Below, in pieces: positions 1 to 6,263 of a stretch of 10,335 nucleotides of DNA. This DNA is from Candidatus Tectimicrobiota bacterium (GTDB lineage Bacteria > UBA8248), in the NCBI GenBank assembly GCA_016184445.1, contig JACPCT010000277.1, positions 1 to 10,335 of the forward strand, in the 5' to 3' direction. The stretch's first letter is position 1. Each line of letters opens with the position of its first letter. The translations under genes were made by a program, and so were the position numbers. Under the pieces are notes generated by a model that was not told the origin of the DNA, made no database searches, and saw only the letters and a list, made by a program, of their open reading frames with translations.

Positions 1-107
1 AGGGGGCGTGGAGGGAGTGGATCGCCCGCGCCCGCGAGCTGCGCCGCCACCTCCGCGAGGCGAAGCGCGCGGCGCGCCGGCTCCAATCCTCATCCCCCCC
101 GGGGTGA
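1..107 (+). CDS. 3' end of an unidentified gene (partial)
   Basis: The frame starting at base 3 is open from the window edge to a TGA at 105-107. It encodes about 34 residues beginning GAWREWIARARELRRHLREA and then running on basic and Arg-rich to a short SSSPPG tail. The WREWIARARELRRHLREAKRAARRL stretch looks like an amphipathic basic helix, as found at the C-terminus of many enzymes. Nothing in it identifies a family. A hairpin follows eight bases after the stop, which fits a gene end. The other open frame here is longer but is mostly Pro, Gly and Arg and looks like a GC-driven shadow. The choice of frame rests only on helix-like composition and the stop position, so it is tentative. Confidence 0.4.
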   Translation, partial: GAWREWIARARELRRHLREAKRAARRLQSSSPPG

Positions 108-114
108 GCGCGGA

Positions 115-134
115 GGATGGGGGTTGTCCCATCC
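115..134. terminator. Hairpin after the upstream gene, possible weak terminator
   Basis: GGATGGG at 115-121 is the perfect reverse complement of CCCATCC at 128-134, with a six-base loop (GGTTGT). It lies eight bases past the TGA of the partial gene. No T-run follows on the plus strand, so it is not a canonical intrinsic terminator. It may stabilise the 3' end or act with Rho. Confidence 0.3.
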
Positions 135-171
135 CGCGGCGCCCGGACGCCCATGCCCCGGCCGGCGGGAC

Positions 172-246
172 TATATATATGAGCGATCTCCGGTTATGAT
201 GATGAACCTCATGATCGGATGAATGAGGTTTTGTCTCATATATGTT
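172..246 (+). promoter_or_regulatory. AT-rich promoter/operator region with nested inverted repeats
   Basis: This stretch is clearly AT-rich against a very GC-rich background and ends about 45 bases before the ATG at 293. It holds two nested perfect inverted repeats. The outer pair is ATATATGAG (175-183) with CTCATATAT (235-243). The inner pair is AACCTCAT (205-212) with ATGAGGTT (223-230), with ten bases between its arms. All four arms contain ATGAG or its complement CTCAT, which suggests a repeated half-site for a dimeric regulator. The TATATAT at 172-178 could double as a -10 box, but no convincing -35 was found. The operator role is inferred from symmetry only. The same sequence could instead fold as a long 5' UTR stem. 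Confidence 0.45.
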
Positions 247-281
247 ATGCTGTGTTCACGTGGGAGATAAAAATGCATCTC

Positions 282-289
282 AAGGAGAG
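282..289 (+). promoter_or_regulatory. Ribosome binding site fixing the ATG at 293
   Basis: AAGGAGAG sits three bases before ATG 293, with its GGAG core five bases away. The upstream in-frame ATG at 242 has no such site, so 293 is chosen as the start. Confidence 0.8.
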
Positions 290-292
290 CGT

Positions 293-658
293 ATGAGCAC
301 ATTGATCAAGGCCAAGGAGCTGCTGTCCGAGATCGACTCCCAGATCGGCGCGCTGGAGCGCGACCTGAAGGGCCTGCGCGGGCAGCGGGGCGAGATCGCG
401 AAGCTCGTGAAGCGCCTGGGCGCCGGCGGCGCCTCCCCGCGCGCTGGCGCGCCAGCCCGGGCCGGCCGGCGCGGGCGCCGGGGCAAGCGCACGGACTGGG
501 GCCAGGTGCTGGCGGCGATGGGAAAGACCTTCTCCCTGGGCGACCTGGCCAAGGCCTCGGGCAAGAACAAGCTCACCGTCAGCCAGGCCGTGCAGAAGAT
601 GAAGAAGGACAAGAAGATCGCCGCGACCGGCAAGCGCGCGGTGTACAAGAAGGTCTGA
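293..658 (+). CDS. Small basic coiled-coil/winged-helix protein, putative DNA-binding
   Basis: This is a 121-residue, strongly basic protein in three parts. Residues 4-42 have heptad-like spacing of Leu and Ile (from IKAKELLSEIDSQI through LERDLKGLRG) and should form a coiled coil, probably for dimerisation. Residues 43-67 are a flexible Gly/Ala/Pro/Arg linker, histone-tail-like in composition. Residues 68-121 look like a winged helix: helix 1 DWGQVLAAMG, helix 2 SLGDLAKASG, a Lys-rich recognition helix around KLTVSQAVQKMKKDKK, and a wing ending in YKKV. This suggests a nucleoid-associated or regulatory DNA-binding protein, but I do not recognise a named family. The start is set by AAGGAGAG just upstream. 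The gene stands alone, behind an AT-rich region with nested repeats, so autoregulation is plausible. The coding reality is well supported by composition, the ribosome site and the lack of a better overlapping frame. Confidence 0.82.
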   Translation: MSTLIKAKELLSEIDSQIGALERDLKGLRGQRGEIAKLVKRLGAGGASPRAGAPARAGRRGRRGKRTDWGQVLAAMGKTFSLGDLAKASGKNKLTVSQAVQKMKKDKKIAATGKRAVYKKV

Positions 659-707
659 GCGGGAAATCTCGCAACGTTGTTCAACTCGGGAAGGGCCGGG
701 ATTTTCC

Positions 708-773
708 CCCTCTCCCTCGGGGAGAGGGCCGGGGTGAGGGAAGGTTCTCGGCGCGCGGTTTTTCCCTCACCCC
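708..773. repeat. REP-like palindromic element pair
   Basis: CCCTCTCCC (708-716) pairs with GGGAGAGGG (720-728) around a three-base loop. Directly after it, GGGGTGAGGGAA (731-742) pairs perfectly over 12 bases with TTCCCTCACCCC (762-773). The string GAGAGGGCCGGGGTGAGGG is a common REP-like intergenic motif in proteobacterial and other GC-rich genomes, by my recollection. Two adjacent palindromes downstream of a gene end fit that class, and they may also protect the 3' end of the upstream mRNA. Confidence 0.6.
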
Positions 774-807
774 CTTCCTTTCTTCCATGCCCCAGGCGGC
801 GGAGCCG

Positions 808-839
808 CTTGGGTGGCGGTGCCCGTCACCGCCCCCAAG
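808..839. repeat. 32-base near-perfect hairpin
   Basis: CTTGGG (808-813) pairs with CCCAAG (834-839), and GGCGGTG (815-821) pairs with CACCGCC (827-833), leaving one bulged T at 814 and a five-base loop. Thirteen base pairs make it stable on either strand. It has no following T-run and lies between convergent genes. Confidence 0.55.
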
Positions 840-952
840 AAATCCGGGAGAGGGGCGGAGGCCTCTCGAATTCTGTTCTCAGGCGCCCGCTCAGCGGGTA
901 ATCTGTTCGGATTCTACAGCTGGATTTTTTCTTTTCCGGCGAACCCTCCCGC

Positions 953-981
953 GGCGCCCGGGGGCGCGGCCCCCGGGCGCC
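953..981. terminator. 13-bp GC hairpin at the 3' end of the molybdoenzyme operon
   Basis: GGCGCCCGGGGGC (953-965) is the perfect reverse complement of 969-981, with a GCG loop. It lies seven bases past the TGA of the chaperone gene (989), in the position expected for an operon terminator on the minus strand. The minus-strand sequence that follows is A-rich rather than T-rich, so it is not a standard intrinsic terminator. A Rho-dependent end or mRNA stabilisation is possible. Confidence 0.4.
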
Positions 982-988
982 CGCCGCT

Positions 989-1624
989 TCAGCGCCGGGC
1001 GAGCTTTCTCCTTTTCTCCACGTGCGCGCGGTCGGCCAGGGCGAACTCCCGCGTCCAGCGGGCGAGGGCGCGGTAGAGCGCCGTCTCGGCCTCCTCCTCC
1101 ACCGCCGCGGTGAGGATGGGCATCCAGCGCAGCAGGTGCTCGTCCAGGAAGCGCGCCTGATGCCCCAGCGTCTCCTCCGCCTTGGATGCCTCCCCGGCCC
1201 GCCATGCCTCCCGCTCCGCCTCGGCCAGATGGGCCATGAACTCCAGCTCCGCGCTCAGGTGATCGAGGCCCATGACCCCCGCCCGGGGGGCGGGCCGGTA
1301 GCCGCAGGCGCGGTAGAAGTCCGTCACCCGGTCGGTCGCCCGGGCGTTGAGGTGGCCACTCTCGTCGAGGAGGGCGGCCTCGTAGGGCTGGGCCGAGAGG
1401 TGGAAGAGGCCGGTGAAGTCCGCGCGCAGGGCCTGGAGGCCCGCGTCGTCCCGGGGAGGGCCCTCGGGGAGGAGGAAGGGGTAGTTCTCCGCCAGGAACG
1501 AGAGGAGCGCCGCGTCGGGGGGATCGAGGTAGGCCGCCGCCTGCACCCCGTAGATCCGGCGGCGGAGCTCCGCCTCCTCGGCGAGCTCCTCGGGGCCGGG
1601 GCGCTTCCGGAAGAGGGCGCTCAT
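989..1624 (-). CDS. TorD/DmsD-family molybdoenzyme maturation chaperone
   Basis: This 211-residue protein fits the usual length (about 200) of TorD/DmsD/NarJ-type all-helical chaperones. These proteins bind apo-molybdoenzymes and assist insertion of the bis-MGD cofactor in the cytoplasm. The signature is the GLDHLSAELEFMAHL segment (residues 119-133), matching the family's D-H-L-x-x-E-L core, preceded by a YEAALLDESG segment at 81-90 in the place of the usual aromatic and acidic motif. The charged N-terminus and Lys/Arg-rich C-terminus (EKRRKLARR) are ordinary. Its ATG overlaps the TGA of the molybdoenzyme gene by four bases (ATGA, 1621-1624), so the two are very likely translationally coupled. 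Position and family together make it the dedicated chaperone of that enzyme. Which TorD subfamily it belongs to cannot be settled by eye. The gene is closed by a 13-bp hairpin. Confidence 0.88.
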   Translation of the reverse strand: MSALFRKRPGPEELAEEAELRRRIYGVQAAAYLDPPDAALLSFLAENYPFLLPEGPPRDDAGLQALRADFTGLFHLSAQPYEAALLDESGHLNARATDRVTDFYRACGYRPAPRAGVMGLDHLSAELEFMAHLAEAEREAWRAGEASKAEETLGHQARFLDEHLLRWMPILTAAVEEEAETALYRALARWTREFALADRAHVEKRRKLARR

Positions 1625-4497
1625 CCGGGGAGCTTGTAGGCCTCGGGCTGGGGCCTGTTCGGCCGCGGGAACCAGAGTGGGCGCCGCAGCCCGCCGGGGC
1701 CGGGCGCGGGCCGGGCCATCTCCATCCACTTCTTGTAGTGCTCGAAGCTCTTGGCGGTGTCCACCCGGATGTCCCCGTAGCGGTCGCCCGGGGCGGCCGG
1801 GTGCACCTTCACCCGCTGGTGCCAGCAGTGCATCCCGCTCAGGGGGTCGGGGTTCACCGGGAAGGTGAGGTTCTGGTTCACCCCCACCTCGCGCCACCAG
1901 ATGCGCCCGGTGTCGGGGTCGTCGCTCGCGTAGGGCTGGGCGCCGTGGATCTGGCGCATCTGGAACTGGCCGCCGCCGCCCTCCTCCAGCCGGACGAGGG
2001 AGGAGGCGAGGCGCGGCGCGCCCATCTCCTCGTGGAGCCGCCAGCGGCCCAGGTGGTGGGCCATGGCCACGCTGCCGGGCTTGAGCCCCTCGGTCGCCCA
2101 GCAGCGGGTGACGAAGTGGCCGATCCCGGTCTCGACGCGCACGAGGTCACCCGTGCGCACCCCCAGCCGGCGGGCGTCCGCCGTGTGGAGCCAGAGCGGG
2201 TTGTTGTGGGTGATCTCGTAGAGCCACTTCACTGCCGAACGGGTGTGGATGAGGGTGGGGAGGCGGTAGTTGGGCATGAGGTCGAACTCGTTCTGCGAGC
2301 GGTCCAGGTCGCGCCAGTAGACGTGGGTCTTCTCGTAGCGGGGGATGGCCTGATCGGCCCACTTCCACTCGGCCAGGGTGGGGCTGAAGAACTCGAGCTT
2401 CCGGGAGGGCGTGTCGAAGCCCGCGCGGGGCCTGCCCCCGCTCACGCTGCCGATGGGCCGGCCGTCCTTCAGGACGGCGCCTGTGAGCGTGTCCGTCTCG
2501 GCGCCCTCCGCCTGGCCGGCCGGGAGCTCCGCCATGTGGACCTCGTAGATCCCGTCCTGGACGGTGAAGACGCCGTAGCGGCGCATGTATTCGAGCGGGG
2601 CGAGGCCCTCCTTCGCCGCCGCCTCGGGGAGCCCCGGCACCCCGTTCTCGAACATCCAGCGGTAGTACTCCTCCACCGTGATCTTCTGGCCGGGCCGGTA
2701 GGGGCTCTCGAAGTGCTTGCGGATGCCGAGGGAGCCGTCCGGGTCCACCCGCCAGGAGAGCTCGATGTGGAGCTCGTTCTCCTCCCAGACCTCGCCCGGG
2801 TTGGCCTCGCGGCTCGTCTCGAACGTCTCCCCCAGCCGCTCCCGCGCCACCCGGAGCACCGGCTGGCGGAAGCCCACCCACGCCGCCGGGTGGGTCTCCT
2901 GGCTCTGGTTGTCGTGGCGCTCGGTGGCCACCCCCATCGGGAGGATGTAGTCGGCGAACCAGGCCGTCTCGCTCCAGGTGGGGGTGAGGGCCACGTGGCA
3001 GCCCATCTTCTCCTCGTCCCGGAGCATCTCGATCCACATGAAGCCGTCCGGGTTGGTCCAGACGGGGTTGTAGACCCGGGTGAAGTAGACCTCCACGCGG
3101 TGCCCCTTGTCCTTCATCAGGTGGGGCATGAGGAAGCTCATCTCGAAGAACGCGAGGGGGAACTCGCGCGGGAAGAGGAGCTCGTTCCACTTCCCGGGCC
3201 CGGGGGCCGGGTTGGGGTGCGCGGGGACGAACTTGTGCCAGCTCGCGAGGCCGGTCCCCCCGACCGTCCCGATGGCCCCCGTGAGGGAGGGCAGGAGGTA
3301 GAGGCAGCGCGCGATCTGCCAGCCGTTGAGGTTGCCCGTCGCGGCGGCGCGCCAGATGTGGACGGAGAGCCGCTTCCCGGCCCGGGCCACGGCCTGGGCC
3401 GCCTCGGCGATGAGGCCGGCGGCGACGCCCGTCTCCTCCTCGGCGTACGCGAAGGTGAACTGCGCGTACTCCTCCTTGAGGCGCCGGACGAAGTTTCCGA
3501 AGGTGACCTCGTCCCCGGGGTGGACGGCGCGGAGGTAGTCGGCCCAGTTGAACCACTCGCGGACGAATTCGGCGTCATACTGCTCCGTCTCCAGGAGGTG
3601 CCGGGCGATGGCGAGGAGGATGGCCCCCTCGGTGCCGCTGTAGGCGGGGAGCCAGATGTCCGCCTTCGCGGCCGTGTTGGAGAGGCGCGGGTCGATGACG
3701 ATGAGCTTGGCCCCCTGCACCTGGGCCTCGATGATGCGCTGGGCCGTGGGGTTGTAGTAGTGGCCCGTGTCCAGGTGGCTGCTGATGAGCAGGATGGCGT
3801 CGGCGTTGGTGAAGTCGGGGGAGGGCCGGTCGGACCCGTTCCAGAGGAACTGGCCCACCCGGGCGGAGGAGCTGCAGACGTTCGTGTGGCTGTTGTGGCC
3901 GTCCGTCCCCCAGGCGGCCAGGGTGCGGAACATGAAGCCGTCCTCGCCGGGGCGCCCGACGTGGTAGATGATCTCGTTGCGGCGGTCCTCCTGGATGGCC
4001 TTGCGCATCCGGGCGGCGATGTCGTCGAGGGCCTCGTCCCAGCTCACGCGCACCCACTTGCCCTCGCCGCGCTTCCCGGCCCGCTTGAGGGGGTAGAGGA
4101 TGCGGTCGGGGTCGTGGACCTGGTTGAGGGTGACCCAGCCCTTGGCGCAGTTGCGCCCCCGCGAGGCGGGGTGGAGGGGGTTGCCCTCGATCTTGCGGAT
4201 CTTGAGGTCGTCCTTGTCCACGTAGGCGAGGAGGCCGCAGCCCGCCTCGCAGTTGAAGCAGAGCGTGGGGACCAGCATGTAGTTGCGCCGCACCTTGCGG
4301 GGCCACTGGCTGCTCTCGTACTCCGTCCAGTGGTCCCACTTGTCCGGGCTGGGGTAGGAGGCGAGGGCGCCGTTCAGGTTCGTGTGGTTCTCCTGGCCCG
4401 CCGGGGCGGGGGCCGCCGATCGCGCGAGGAGGCCGGGCCGCCCCAGGGAGGAGATGTCGCGCGCCCCGCGCGCCGCGTGAAGGTGGTCCGCCGCCAT
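1621..4497 (-). CDS. Molybdopterin (bis-MGD) oxidoreductase catalytic subunit, PadB/SoeA-like
   Basis: This 958-residue enzyme belongs to the DMSO-reductase (MopB) superfamily. The N-terminal [4Fe-4S] motif is C80-x2-C83-x3-C87 with C117 in GRNCAKG. Cys208, in HTNVCSSSARVG, is the expected molybdenum ligand, as in formate dehydrogenase and polysulfide reductase relatives rather than Ser-type DMSO reductases. Phrases such as YHVGRPGEDGF, GTDGHNSHTN, GTEGAILLAIA and, near the end, NQNLTFPVNPDPLSGMHCWH recall phenylacetyl-CoA oxidoreductase (PadB) and sulfite dehydrogenase (SoeA) relatives. This is recognition from memory, not a search. There is no twin-arginine signal before the first Cys, so it probably works on the cytoplasmic face. 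ATG 4497 follows a GAGGGGA ribosome site, and the FeS-NrfD gene ends 17 bases earlier. A Pro-rich tail closes it. Electrons would pass to that fused subunit and the quinone pool. The substrate is unknown; sulfite, an acyl-CoA, a polysulfide or another small molecule are all open. Confidence 0.9.
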   Translation of the reverse strand: MAADHLHAARGARDISSLGRPGLLARSAAPAPAGQENHTNLNGALASYPSPDKWDHWTEYESSQWPRKVRRNYMLVPTLCFNCEAGCGLLAYVDKDDLKIRKIEGNPLHPASRGRNCAKGWVTLNQVHDPDRILYPLKRAGKRGEGKWVRVSWDEALDDIAARMRKAIQEDRRNEIIYHVGRPGEDGFMFRTLAAWGTDGHNSHTNVCSSSARVGQFLWNGSDRPSPDFTNADAILLISSHLDTGHYYNPTAQRIIEAQVQGAKLIVIDPRLSNTAAKADIWLPAYSGTEGAILLAIARHLLETEQYDAEFVREWFNWADYLRAVHPGDEVTFGNFVRRLKEEYAQFTFAYAEEETGVAAGLIAEAAQAVARAGKRLSVHIWRAAATGNLNGWQIARCLYLLPSLTGAIGTVGGTGLASWHKFVPAHPNPAPGPGKWNELLFPREFPLAFFEMSFLMPHLMKDKGHRVEVYFTRVYNPVWTNPDGFMWIEMLRDEEKMGCHVALTPTWSETAWFADYILPMGVATERHDNQSQETHPAAWVGFRQPVLRVARERLGETFETSREANPGEVWEENELHIELSWRVDPDGSLGIRKHFESPYRPGQKITVEEYYRWMFENGVPGLPEAAAKEGLAPLEYMRRYGVFTVQDGIYEVHMAELPAGQAEGAETDTLTGAVLKDGRPIGSVSGGRPRAGFDTPSRKLEFFSPTLAEWKWADQAIPRYEKTHVYWRDLDRSQNEFDLMPNYRLPTLIHTRSAVKWLYEITHNNPLWLHTADARRLGVRTGDLVRVETGIGHFVTRCWATEGLKPGSVAMAHHLGRWRLHEEMGAPRLASSLVRLEEGGGGQFQMRQIHGAQPYASDDPDTGRIWWREVGVNQNLTFPVNPDPLSGMHCWHQRVKVHPAAPGDRYGDIRVDTAKSFEHYKKWMEMARPAPGPGGLRRPLWFPRPNRPQPEAYKLPG

Positions 4498-4514
4498 GGA
4501 GGCTTCCCCTCGGG

Positions 4515-6035
4515 TCAGGAAAGAGGCACGGCCTGGCCGGCCCGCACCCACGCCCTGTCCCAGTAGTACGACCCGGCCGCCGCGAGGAGGCCGGCCAGGA
4601 CGGAGCCCCAGCCGCCGAGGCCCCGCCACCCGATGAGCAGAAGGGGGAGGGCGCAGCCCAGCGCCACCGCGCCCCCCCAGAAATCCCTTTGGAACGGCCC
4701 GCGCAAGAGGAGCTCGATCGCCCGCTCATGGGCGGTGGAGCCGGAGCGGTGCGCCAGGGCCGAGAAGGCCAGCACGCAGGCGTGCAGCAGGATGAGGACG
4801 AAGAGGACGTTCCCGAGGGCCGCCAGGGCCTCTGCCCGCTGGGCGACCGGCAGGAGGGCCGCGAAGAGGAGCAGCGCCGCCGCGCCCTTCAGGCCCGACT
4901 GGATCCCGATGTCGAGGGTGTTCTCGCTCCCCTTCCAGAGGTCGCGGGCCGAGGCCTGGGCGAAGAAGAAGCCGGTGTAGATCGAGGCCAGGACGCCGGC
5001 GGCCACGGCGGGCCAGAAGAGGGCCTCCATCAGGCTCACCGCGCCGAAGAGGGCGCACAGCACCCAGAGGCCGGTGAGCGCCCCGTTGGCCGCGATGAAC
5101 CACGTGCCCCAGGCCATCCAGCTCCCCCAGTTGGGCCTGATGAGGATGTAGTAGAAGCGCTCGGGCCGCTTGAGGTCGGCGATGAGGATCGCCCCCGTCG
5201 CGGCGAGCAGCAGCCCGCTCAGGACGGGCATCCAGAGGGAGAAGAGGCGGCTCTCGAAGCCGTACCGCCAGAAGAGGAGGCTCAGCACGAGGATGCCCGT
5301 GCTCAGGCCCTTGGCCATGAGGTAGAGCTCGACCTTCTCCCCCCAGGGGGTCCTGTGGAAGGTGTCGTAGACGGTGCGGCTCTCGCCCCGCTTGTTCTCC
5401 CAGGGGGGCACGGCCTCCTTGCGCTGCGCGTCCATCTCGCCCTGCTTGTAGGTGCCCGACTGGCCGGGGTGGGTGGGGTCGAGCAGCTGGCGGCTCCCCT
5501 CGATGTAGTGGATGTTCGGGCGCGTGTTGTACTCGGGCTTGCGGACGGTCGTGGGCTCGCGGGCGGTGAGCCTGGAGATCTTGGAGGAGGGGTCCTCCGC
5601 GTCCCCGAACACCCGGCACTGGGTGGGGCAGACCACGACGCAGGCGGGCTCGATGCCCGATTCCAGCCGGTTCGCGCAGAAGTTGCACTTCTCGGCCGTG
5701 TTCGTGTTCGGGTCGATGAAGAGCTGGTCGTAGGGGCAGGCCGCCATGCAGGACTTGCAGCCGATGCACCAGTCGGGGTTGAGGTCCACGATGCCGTCGC
5801 GGCGGCGGAAGAGGGCCCGCGTCGGGCAGATGTTCTGGCAGGGGGCGTCGTCGCACTGGTTGCAGAGGACCGGGAGGAACTCCCGCCGCGTGTCGGGGAA
5901 GGCGCCCTTCTCCACCTCCTTCACCCAGCAGCGCCACACCCCGATGGGGATGTCGTGCTCGCTCTTGCAGGCGATCGTGCACGCGTGACAGCCGATGCAG
6001 GCGCGCAGGTCGATCGCCATCGCATACTTCGGCAT
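4515..6035 (-). CDS. Fused four-cluster ferredoxin and NrfD/PsrC-type membrane anchor
   Basis: This 506-residue protein combines two subunits that are usually separate. Residues 1-145 are a DmsB/PsrB-type electron-transfer domain with four [4Fe-4S] motifs: C13/16/19/23, C58/61/66/70, C90/93/96/100 and C117/120/132/136. A hydrophilic linker (about 146-235) leads to an NrfD/PsrC-like membrane domain of about eight helices (roughly 238-259, 265-286, 306-328, 334-358, 383-399, 405-428, 453-472, 474-491). That domain carries the typical RPERFYYILIRPNWGSW segment (290-306), where quinones bind in this family. There is no N-terminal signal, so the clusters should face the cytoplasm beside the molybdenum subunit. 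The start at 6035 is chosen because the family begins at MPKYAMAIDLRACIGC; the 45 extra upstream residues are Arg-rich shadow, and GAGGGG lies just before this ATG. It heads the operon. The fusion is the notable feature, since Dms, Psr, Soe and Pad systems normally have two proteins. Confidence 0.9.
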   Translation of the reverse strand: MPKYAMAIDLRACIGCHACTIACKSEHDIPIGVWRCWVKEVEKGAFPDTRREFLPVLCNQCDDAPCQNICPTRALFRRRDGIVDLNPDWCIGCKSCMAACPYDQLFIDPNTNTAEKCNFCANRLESGIEPACVVVCPTQCRVFGDAEDPSSKISRLTAREPTTVRKPEYNTRPNIHYIEGSRQLLDPTHPGQSGTYKQGEMDAQRKEAVPPWENKRGESRTVYDTFHRTPWGEKVELYLMAKGLSTGILVLSLLFWRYGFESRLFSLWMPVLSGLLLAATGAILIADLKRPERFYYILIRPNWGSWMAWGTWFIAANGALTGLWVLCALFGAVSLMEALFWPAVAAGVLASIYTGFFFAQASARDLWKGSENTLDIGIQSGLKGAAALLLFAALLPVAQRAEALAALGNVLFVLILLHACVLAFSALAHRSGSTAHERAIELLLRGPFQRDFWGGAVALGCALPLLLIGWRGLGGWGSVLAGLLAAAGSYYWDRAWVRAGQAVPLS

Positions 6036-6158
6036 GGGGCCCCTCGCCCGGCGCGGCGGGCGCCGCCGGGATGGTAGACTGGGTTTCCTGCTCCGGGCGC
6101 CGCGGGCCGCGCGGCGGGCGCTCGGGCGTGACGCGCGGCTCCCAGGTCGGCGACCCGC

Positions 6159-6187
6159 AATTGAGCGCACGCACCGATCGTTGTCAA
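6159..6187 (-). promoter_or_regulatory. Candidate promoter of the molybdoenzyme operon
   Basis: On the minus strand a perfect TTGACA -35 box (6187-6182) is followed after 17 bases by TCAATT (6164-6159), a poor -10 with three of six matches. Transcription would run toward the FeS-NrfD gene with a 5' UTR of about 115-120 bases. The weak -10 suggests an activator or a different sigma factor, but no binding site was identified. Confidence 0.4.
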
Positions 6188-6263
6188 CGCCTGGAAGGGG
6201 AGAGCGATGTTCGATATTTCATTCGGAATAATCAACCTTTTCGGTCGGGCAAATTAAAGAATT
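6188..6263 (+). promoter_or_regulatory. AT-rich leader upstream of the CDP-alcohol phosphatidyltransferase-like gene
   Basis: This stretch, especially 6206-6263, is much richer in A and T than its surroundings and sits between divergent genes. AATAAT (6227-6232) is one base off a consensus -10, but no good -35 lies 16-18 bases upstream. ATTCGGAAT (6221-6229) is a short symmetric element. The bases before ATG 6264 (AAATTAAAGAATT) lack a strong Shine-Dalgarno site. Confidence 0.35.

Larger units (their letters stand above)
659..988. other. Gene-free spacer between convergent genes, dense in hairpins
   Basis: No credible gene is present in this stretch. The frames open across it are rich in Pro, Arg and Gly and lack ribosome sites. 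It holds at least six inverted repeats: 708-728, 731-773, 808-839, 848-867 (GAGAGG/CCTCTC), 886-898 (CCCGC/GCGGG) and 953-981. A T-rich tract (TTTTTTCTTTT, 925-935) lies on the plus strand, but the nearest hairpin ends 26 bases earlier, so it does not make a textbook terminator. Confidence 0.7.

Noticed and set aside
242..292. Upstream ATG extending the winged-helix protein by 17 residues
   Set aside because: The AAGGAGAG ribosome site lies inside the extension and points to ATG 293; the extra residues would sit in the regulatory region.
280..684. 134-residue minus-strand frame opposite the winged-helix gene
   Set aside because: No ribosome site and no domain. The plus-strand protein has better structure and a good Shine-Dalgarno.
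886..935. Intrinsic terminator made of the hairpin at 886-898 and the T-run at 925-935
   Set aside because: The stem has only five pairs and ends 26 bases before the T-run, too far to work together.
1738..4566. 942-residue open frame on the plus strand opposite the molybdoenzyme
   Set aside because: It is the antisense shadow of a clear molybdoenzyme. Its composition (Val, Gly, Glu, Pro, Leu, Arg rich, no motifs) is what strong GC bias gives.
4498..4629. 44-residue N-terminal extension of the molybdoenzyme
   Set aside because: It would overlap the end of the FeS-NrfD gene by more than 100 bases, while ATG 4497 has its own ribosome site. It also contains no proper Tat signal.
4689..6077. 462-residue plus-strand frame opposite the FeS-NrfD gene
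   Set aside because: The opposite strand carries 16 correctly spaced cysteines and membrane helices; this frame has no recognisable features.
6036..6170. 45-residue Arg-rich extension of the FeS-NrfD protein
   Set aside because: The family starts at MPKYAMAIDL, the extension is low-complexity Arg/Pro/Ser, and it would cover part of the promoter.
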